Below are positions 60,541 to 63,798 of a stretch of 63,798 nucleotides of DNA, one piece after another. The stretch spans positions 125,329 through 189,126 of the forward strand of contig NZ_NJAI01000008.1 in NCBI RefSeq assembly GCF_002632725.1. Direction: 5' to 3'. The stretch is from Xenorhabdus hominickii (GTDB lineage: Bacteria; Pseudomonadota; Gammaproteobacteria; Enterobacterales; Enterobacteriaceae). Positions within the stretch are counted from its first letter, which is position 1. Each line of letters opens with the position of its first letter. The notes below the pieces were generated by a model that saw nothing but the letters and a program-made list of their open reading frames with translations, searched no databases and was not told where the DNA came from. The position numbers and the translations under genes were made by a program.

Positions 60541-60635
60541 AGGTGGTTTCCTCTGGTTTCATATAGTTTCATTATTATGATTTAAAATGAATTTTATAGC
60601 TTGCGCTGTTTCATATGGTTTCATATCATTTCATC
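60541..60635. repeat. Short GGTTTCAT repeats near att (arm-type sites)
   Basis: GGTTTCC, GGTTTCAT, AGTTTCAT, TGTTTCAT, GGTTTCAT and ATTTCAT occur in two groups of three (60544-60573 and 60607-60634), 10-12 bp apart, between the tRNA fragment and the integrase at 60679. They look like arm-binding sites for that integrase. Confidence 0.55.
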
Positions 60636-60678
60636 ATAACTTGACCCGTTACTTGACCTGTTATGAGGAGCATTTCCA

Positions 60679-61923
60679 ATGGCTAGCACCTTATTGACCG
60701 ATAGCAAAATCCGCGGCTTGAAACCCAAAAAATCAGCCTATTATACATGGCAAGCATCAGCAACACGAGGAACTGGTAGGTTAGGGGTTAAAACATATCC
60801 ATCAGGAAGAAAGGTTTTTGTCTATCGCTATTTCAATAACGGAAAAGAGAAGTTTATTAACTTAGGTGACTTTCCCGCCGTTTCCTTGGCAGGGGCATTA
60901 TCTAAATCACAAGATGCTGCTGCTAACATTTCAGCCCCAGAAAAAGCCATAATAAAACACGCTACAATTGAGCAACTATTTAAAGATTATATCACTGACC
61001 AAAAACGCCGAGGAAAGCGGTCATACGACAAAACCGAATACAGGCTAAATCAAGTATTAAATAGTCAGTACATTGATAGAAATACCCCCGCAAAAGATAT
61101 TACCCCAGACCACATTAAGAGAGTGCTTGCTGAATTCATATCGCGCGGTGCTGTTGCTGGTTCAAATAAGGTGCGCGCAAATCTTCATGCTGTATTCAAT
61201 TTTGGTCTATTTGCTGACAATGACCCCGCCAAGCTAAACGAGAAAGTTATTTATGGGCTTGATAGGAATCCCGTAACTGTCGTTCCGCGACAAGAAGGTG
61301 CTGATAAGGCATTGGATAGATTTCTGTCGTGGGATGAAATGAAGTCGATTTTGGATCTATTCCAAGTTTCTCCGGCTGCGTGTCCAATCAACCCAGATTA
61401 CGGGCGTTTGTTGTTGCTCTGCATTTTCACAGGCGGTCAGCGCCCTTGGGAAATTATGACCAATACAAAAGACAGCTGGGATAAAAAGAATAATACGTTG
61501 ACTGTGCCACCTCACATCTCAAAAAACGGTGACTATCACGTAATCCCATTATGTAAATCTGCCACCAAAATATTAAAGCAACAAGCCACTCAATACCCAA
61601 ACTCGGAATTTTTGTTTCCCGGAGAAACAAAAGAAGGTCACTTGCTAGCGGCTGAATATGCTAAGCAAATACGCAAGTTTTTCATTCGTTATGACTTTGA
61701 GAAATTTACACCAAGGGATATTAGACGGACATTTAAAACACTTGCTGGGGAAATGGGGATCAGTTCTGAAATGAGGGATAGGTTGCAGAACCATAAAAAG
61801 CCCGGCGTCTCAACTAAACACTATGACCGTTATGACTACCTGAAAGAAAAGCGGGAAATTGTGGAACAGTGGGAGAGGAAGCTACTATCACTATATGGCA
61901 TAATTCCACCCTGTAACATGTGA
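60679..61923 (+). CDS. int: Tyrosine integrase of the neighbouring element
   Basis: A 414-residue integrase of the DUF4102 class: LTDSKIRGLKPKKSAYYTWQ and YPSGRKVFVYRYFNNGKEKF at the N terminus; catalytic Arg in FTGGQRPWEIM, Lys in ISKNGDYHVIPL, RDIRR in place of HxxR, and Tyr in VSTKHYDRYDYLK. GAGGAGC precedes the ATG. It reads away from the tRNA fragment and belongs to an element lying to the right. It is unrelated in detail to the broken integrase on the other side of the repeat. Confidence 0.93.
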   Translation: MASTLLTDSKIRGLKPKKSAYYTWQASATRGTGRLGVKTYPSGRKVFVYRYFNNGKEKFINLGDFPAVSLAGALSKSQDAAANISAPEKAIIKHATIEQLFKDYITDQKRRGKRSYDKTEYRLNQVLNSQYIDRNTPAKDITPDHIKRVLAEFISRGAVAGSNKVRANLHAVFNFGLFADNDPAKLNEKVIYGLDRNPVTVVPRQEGADKALDRFLSWDEMKSILDLFQVSPAACPINPDYGRLLLLCIFTGGQRPWEIMTNTKDSWDKKNNTLTVPPHISKNGDYHVIPLCKSATKILKQQATQYPNSEFLFPGETKEGHLLAAEYAKQIRKFFIRYDFEKFTPRDIRRTFKTLAGEMGISSEMRDRLQNHKKPGVSTKHYDRYDYLKEKREIVEQWERKLLSLYGIIPPCNM

Positions 61924-62722
61924 GGTACCTACACAAAAAAAGGTATTGCGTACTCAAGGTGGGATATCACACCTTGCGGCAACCATAGGGATTTCCTCTA
62001 TAGTTGATTAACTCATTGATTTGTCCGAGACCGTCACTTTGACCCAACCATTGCGGAAATTCCAACGGTTAATTTATGTACTGGACAAAATGGTTAAACT
62101 TATTGATTTTATTGTTTTTATTTGGCGACACCCCCCCCGTTTCTGGCTCACTCTTTTGTGCGCACCTCTTAAAGAGTTGTGCAAAGTTTGTGAGTGGCGC
62201 TCAAATTATAAGCAGACTGCAAATATGCAGCTTGACTATATTTCAATGAGTTATCGTCAAAGTGGGCATTCCCACTTAAATGGGCTTTCAAACCCCAATT
62301 GGCGCGATCAGCCAAAAATTTGTCCGATTGGAACTGAGCCAAAGTGAGGACCTCGACTACAGGTTAATACGTTAAACGTACAGAGCTATTTTAACCTACC
62401 CTAACGAGGAAGAGCCTCCCATAACAAAATCTGTAATAGCGGCAATTAGCAGCATATTGATAGACTTGGTGGCAGCAATATCCCAAAAGACAGACTTAGC
62501 CACAGAAACAGTAACGTGCAAAGATTGCAAACAAATTTCCAGCATATTCCCACCATTTGAAATGAAACTGTTTTGACCTTTACAGATCTCTATTAGTCAT
62601 TAGTTTTTATTATAATGAAGTGATAAACACCAATCTTTGTATGGCGGAGCATGTGAAATAAAAAACTCTCGACTATATCTATTCTTAATAATTGAAAATA
62701 ATCTTAACAAAAAGAGCTTACT
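61924..62722. other. 799-bp region with only weak frames
   Basis: The frame 62021-62347 (108 codons, one hydrophobic stretch LIDFIVFIWRHPPRFWLTLL) has no ribosome site and no recognised family; the frame 62421-62576 lacks a start codon (ends KDCKQISSIFPPFEMKLF). Hairpins AAGGTG/CACCTT (61959-61978) and CAACCATAG/CTATAGTTG (61979-62007) occur at the left end. Probably degraded mobile DNA. Confidence 0.45.
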
Positions 62723-63382
62723 ATGAATAAGAATAGCAAAAATTATATAAAATGGTGGTTGGAGCAGGAAAGATTAAGAATGAATAATGGAATCCCTGTG
62801 GAAATAACACTAGCAGGGGTTAAGTTATCTGTTATTCCTCAAGCATTCCTTCCATCCCCATTACAAACGCATTCTACACCATTACTTATAAAAAATATTA
62901 AGCATCACAATTTCATGGGAAAAAAAGTTCTTGATATAGGAACTGGCAGTGGTGTTCTTGCCATTTATTCTGCCCTTAATGACGCATCTTTGATAATAGC
63001 AACAGATGTCGATGACCATATATTATACCATGCCAAAAATAATGCTTATCTGAATAAGATTACTGACATCCATTTTATGAATAGTAATCTCTTTGAGTCT
63101 GTCGAAGGTAAATATGATTATATATTTGCTAATGGGCCAATTTCTCCTGAATCTTGGTCAGAAAAAAGCCTTTCAGGGCATACCATATCAAGTTACGGAG
63201 AAACTCTTCTTAGCCAGTATCGTAACTATCTGACAGATGAAGGGGTAATGTTTATGACCTTCGCAGAATTTGGCCCAATGAAGGCATTCTACAAAATACT
63301 TCAAAAGTATTCCGTTTTGTACAAAGAAAAAAGAGAGAAAAAATTTGGGATATGGTGGAGTTTTCATGAAATAAAAAAATAA
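62723..63382 (+). CDS. Class I SAM-dependent methyltransferase
   Basis: A 219-residue methyltransferase with motif I VLDIGTGSGVLAIYSAL, an acidic loop ATDVDDHILYHAKNN and a motif IV-like FANGPISPES in place of NPPY/F. The fold is that of the PrmA/MTS group; the N terminus (WLEQERLRMNNGIPVEITLA) is family-specific. Substrate unknown. It is AT-rich with a GAGC site, in a stretch of low gene density, so it may be cargo of the right-hand element. Confidence 0.8.
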   Translation: MNKNSKNYIKWWLEQERLRMNNGIPVEITLAGVKLSVIPQAFLPSPLQTHSTPLLIKNIKHHNFMGKKVLDIGTGSGVLAIYSALNDASLIIATDVDDHILYHAKNNAYLNKITDIHFMNSNLFESVEGKYDYIFANGPISPESWSEKSLSGHTISSYGETLLSQYRNYLTDEGVMFMTFAEFGPMKAFYKILQKYSVLYKEKREKKFGIWWSFHEIKK

Positions 63383-63798
63383 AGGTCATTAACCGCTTCT
63401 ATAAAAAATGTTGTCTTAACATAATATTATCCCAAAGCGATAAAAACTTGGCTTCCATATTGTCTTTCCTTTCTTAAACAGAGTTCAGGTTGATTAGGAT
63501 TTTCGGCTCACGGACGACCTTTTTTGGAATTTTCCAAATAAGTCTCGTAGCCGTCATGTTCAGCAAAGAAGAGAAGCCTCCCAAATCGGTGACTCCTTAA
63601 GTTGAGGGAATCCCTACAGTTAGTTTCCCCGGAATAAAGTTAAATAAGTACACTGCTGCGATTTCAAATGACGGCAGTGAACCAAGTTGATCGGTATTCA
63701 ATCGCTCCGTTTGAAACGGAAGGATGCCTGCACCATGCAGGAGTTAAAGGTGAGAAATCCCACCTTTAGGTAACTTGTTAATTTTACTTATTTCCTGC
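63383..63798. other. Strongly folded non-coding region at window end
   Basis: No gene is supported, though a minus-strand frame ending YETYLENSKKGRP (about 63510-63610) may be a gene end entering from the right. From 63642 to 63794 many nested inverted repeats occur: AAATAAGTA/TACTTATTT as outermost pair, CACTGC/GCAGTG, TCCGTTT-G-AAACGGA, CCTGCA-CCA-TGCAGG and AAAGGTG/CACCTTT. Confidence 0.5.

Noticed and set aside
62021..62347. 108-codon frame right of the integrase
   Set aside because: No ribosome site, no family, unusual residue mix; kept only as a note in the spacer entry.

Overview
The window looks like a genomic island of an enteric gammaproteobacterium, most probably Xenorhabdus or Photorhabdus (Morganellaceae). 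That placement rests on the protein repertoire (VgrG/DUF2169/DUF4150/Rhs clusters, SymE-type genes, lambdoid and P4-like mobile elements) and on AT-rich spacers. It is an inference from family resemblance, not from a database match. Almost everything between two identical 35-bp copies of the 3' half of a tRNA-Arg(UCU)-like gene (220-254 and 60487-60521) is accessory DNA.

Left to right: (i) a ParDE-like toxin-antitoxin pair just inside the left repeat; (ii) a plus-strand type VI secretion (T6SS) cargo cluster: VgrG, a DUF2169 adaptor, a PAAR-like DUF4150 protein, a 1464-residue Rhs protein with a small C-terminal toxin, its immunity gene, then an array of orphan immunity genes with tails of displaced toxins and a ComJ-like nuclease inhibitor; (iii) HigBA, two SymE-like genes and a Phd/VapC pair; (iv) a lambdoid prophage (about 15.6-43.5 kb) with a lambda-like tail, HK97-like head, cos-type packaging genes, a lysis cassette, a Tad2-like anti-defence gene, a DNA methyltransferase, antiterminator Q, DnaB/DnaC-type replication, a repressor and an integrase. 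Its small terminase has an in-frame amber codon, so the prophage is probably defective; (v) a three-gene ABC-3C conflict system whose ATPase is broken by frameshifts; (vi) an IS remnant, a Ner-like regulator, a structured RNA resembling phage C4 antisense RNA, and a second tyrosine recombinase; (vii) a minus-strand T6SS cargo cluster: VgrG, DUF4123 adaptor, PAAR, an unrecognised effector and an exported candidate immunity protein; (viii) a P4-like core: iteron-rich origin, alpha-type primase/helicase, AlpA and an integrase interrupted by one ochre codon, abutting the right tRNA repeat. Beyond that repeat a different, intact integrase reads rightwards, followed by a small methyltransferase and strongly folded non-coding DNA.

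The genes read as layered mobile elements. Two T6SS effector cassettes flank a prophage and defence genes. The right one is directly joined to a P4-type replication/integration core, which could have mobilised the island from the tRNA-Arg site. Several key mobility or defence genes carry single disabling lesions (TerS W47 to stop, Int W(stop)I, ABC-3C ATPase frameshifts). The island therefore seems to be losing mobility while its T6SS cargo remains intact.
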